Below, in pieces: positions 63,201 through 64,000 of a stretch of 64,000 nt of DNA (its first letter is position 1; every line of letters begins with the position of its first letter). The DNA lies in assembly GCA_025355875.1 (NCBI GenBank), contig JANXYV010000157.1, forward strand, positions 1-64,000, given 5' to 3'. The translations under genes and the position numbers were made by a program. Under the pieces are notes generated by a model that saw nothing but the letters and a program-made list of their open reading frames with translations, was not told where the DNA came from and ran no database searches. The stretch comes from Prolixibacteraceae bacterium (lineage in GTDB: Bacteria > Bacteroidota > Bacteroidia > Bacteroidales > Prolixibacteraceae).

Positions 63201-64000
63201 TTACAATGAACCTCTTAGGATTAATTGAGTTGGGATTACTTCAGTTACTTTTTCTTTATTGACGATGAACCTGGCACAATCGCGCCCCATACGCACAAAA
63301 TCGGTTGAAATGACCGATATTCCGGAACCAACAATTTCCTTCATTGGCGTGTCGTTGTACGAAATAATTCCAACTTCGCTGCCAATTGCATACCCATTCT
63401 TTCGGCAGTCTTTTACAATTTTGACCAGATCCGAGTCTTTGATCACCAGGTACGCTTGTCCCGGTTGAACTTCCCGGTTTTCAATCTGATCGAGCACCGT
63501 GTGGGTGAGCCCATTCTCCTCGCAGAAACCATTAAATGAGGTGATGGTTTCGGTCGGATGCGGCGTATCCTGGGGAAAAACAAGGATGAATTCTTTGTAT
63601 TTTCGGATTAATTCCAATCCAGAATTCAGGCAATCAATTACGGCCTGACTAAAATCCTGGGTCAGGGAGGAAACTTCATTTTTAGGATCGTTTCCCATAT
63701 CCAGGATCAGCAGTTTTTTAGGATCGATCTTTCTCAGGACATCTTCCATCTTTTTATTGTCGATATTCATGACCACATACATGCTATAGCGGCCCAGACT
63801 GTTCAATATGAGCTGATCGAAAATCTCAGGATTATAGTGATGAAACAAAAGGTCAACCGAATAACTGTCGGGAAGATGGGCGCGGAACGATTTGTAAAGT
63901 TGCTCTTTGAATGCGCTGAAATCATCAAGCAAAACAAAAACCCTGTATGATTCGGAAGCCACAAAATAGCCTTTGGTGGGCGTGGATGAAATAATGCTCC
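63201..64000 (-). CDS. GntR-LacI-type regulator, sensor domain (5' end outside window)
   Basis: The frame stays open to the window edge. The first visible residues, ISSTPTKGYFVAS, are the end of a GntR winged helix (typical 'I-x-S-x-P-G-K-G-Y-Y-V-A-S'). The rest is a periplasmic-binding-protein-like LacI sensor: VFVLLDDFSAFKEQLYKSFRAHLP, ELIRKYKEFILVFPQDTPHPT, GYAIGSEVGIISYNDTPMKEIVGSGISVISTDFVRMGRDCA. Regulators with this fusion sense sugars (for example arabinose or rhamnose) in Bacteroidota. At least 266 residues; the HTH lies beyond 64000. It probably controls the PD40 gene or a sugar operon upstream. Confidence 0.85.
   Translation of the reverse strand, partial: SIISSTPTKGYFVASESYRVFVLLDDFSAFKEQLYKSFRAHLPDSYSVDLLFHHYNPEIFDQLILNSLGRYSMYVVMNIDNKKMEDVLRKIDPKKLLILDMGNDPKNEVSSLTQDFSQAVIDCLNSGLELIRKYKEFILVFPQDTPHPTETITSFNGFCEENGLTHTVLDQIENREVQPGQAYLVIKDSDLVKIVKDCRKNGYAIGSEVGIISYNDTPMKEIVGSGISVISTDFVRMGRDCARFIVNKEKVTEVIPTQLILRGSL

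Overview
The window is chromosomal DNA from a member of the Bacteroidota, most likely an environmental Bacteroidales/Marinilabiliales-type organism (Prolixibacteraceae-like). I infer this from several things: type IX secretion (T9SS) C-terminal sorting domains on two large surface proteins, -7 promoter elements of the TAnnTTTG type, near absence of classical Shine-Dalgarno sequences, ECF sigma/anti-sigma gene pairs, DUF5916 and DUF4380 proteins, a MutS2 of the Bacteroidota type, a three-subunit biotin-dependent acyl-CoA carboxylase, and a BtuB/BtuG-like B12 locus. No rRNA, tRNA, CRISPR array, prophage or conjugative element was recognised. Most of the sequence is ordinary core genome with short accessory patches.

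Layout. 1-0.7 kb: the 3' tail of an IS66-family transposase abuts an N-terminally truncated nitroreductase. 0.8-9.5 kb: sugar-related genes (YhcH-like, DUF4380, GH5), a PLD-type nuclease, prmA, tpiA, a RimB-like protease fused to a RimK-like ligase, a YkgJ cysteine-cluster protein and an EamA transporter. 9.5-13.9 kb: a minus-strand ECF sigma / anti-sigma unit followed by two beta-solenoid (DUF4097/GIN) envelope proteins and two small beta-barrels. 14-20 kb: a VIT-VWA-T9SS surface protein and a heterodimeric ABC exporter with one degenerate ATP site. 20-23 kb: a second ECF sigma gene with a small membrane protein, a lipoprotein and a TIGR01777 epimerase. 23-30.8 kb: PBP1A, a ClC chloride channel with CBS domains, glyA, and a serine-hydrolase-fold lipoprotein that has lost its catalytic residues. 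30.9-34.5 kb: the acyl-CoA (probably propionyl-CoA) carboxylase operon. 34.6-47.3 kb: DUF5916 protein, MATE exporter, tex, PspC, mutS2, a half DEAD-box helicase, a YkuE-like phosphoesterase and a His/Tyr-rich secreted protein. 47.4-49.3 kb: phoH-purC.

49.4-55.4 kb is the most coherent accessory unit. An adenosylcobalamin riboswitch precedes three genes: a T9SS-exported multidomain protein with a C-terminal region resembling the transcobalamin beta-domain (DUF4430), a TonB-dependent BtuB-like receptor, and a BtuG-like DUF5074 beta-propeller lipoprotein. Together they look like a surface B12 capture and import system repressed by B12.

55.4-64 kb: two tandem Lrp/AsnC regulators, a roughly 275-bp terminal-inverted-repeat element full of nested palindromes that sits directly upstream of a histidine kinase remnant, an MscS-family channel, a ykgJ-arfB-GNAT unit, two secreted/outer-membrane proteins, a PD40 propeller protein and the sensor domain of a GntR-LacI-type regulator running off the end. 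Dispersed palindromic repeats occur at 4.5, 20.1, 44.5 and 56.5 kb.
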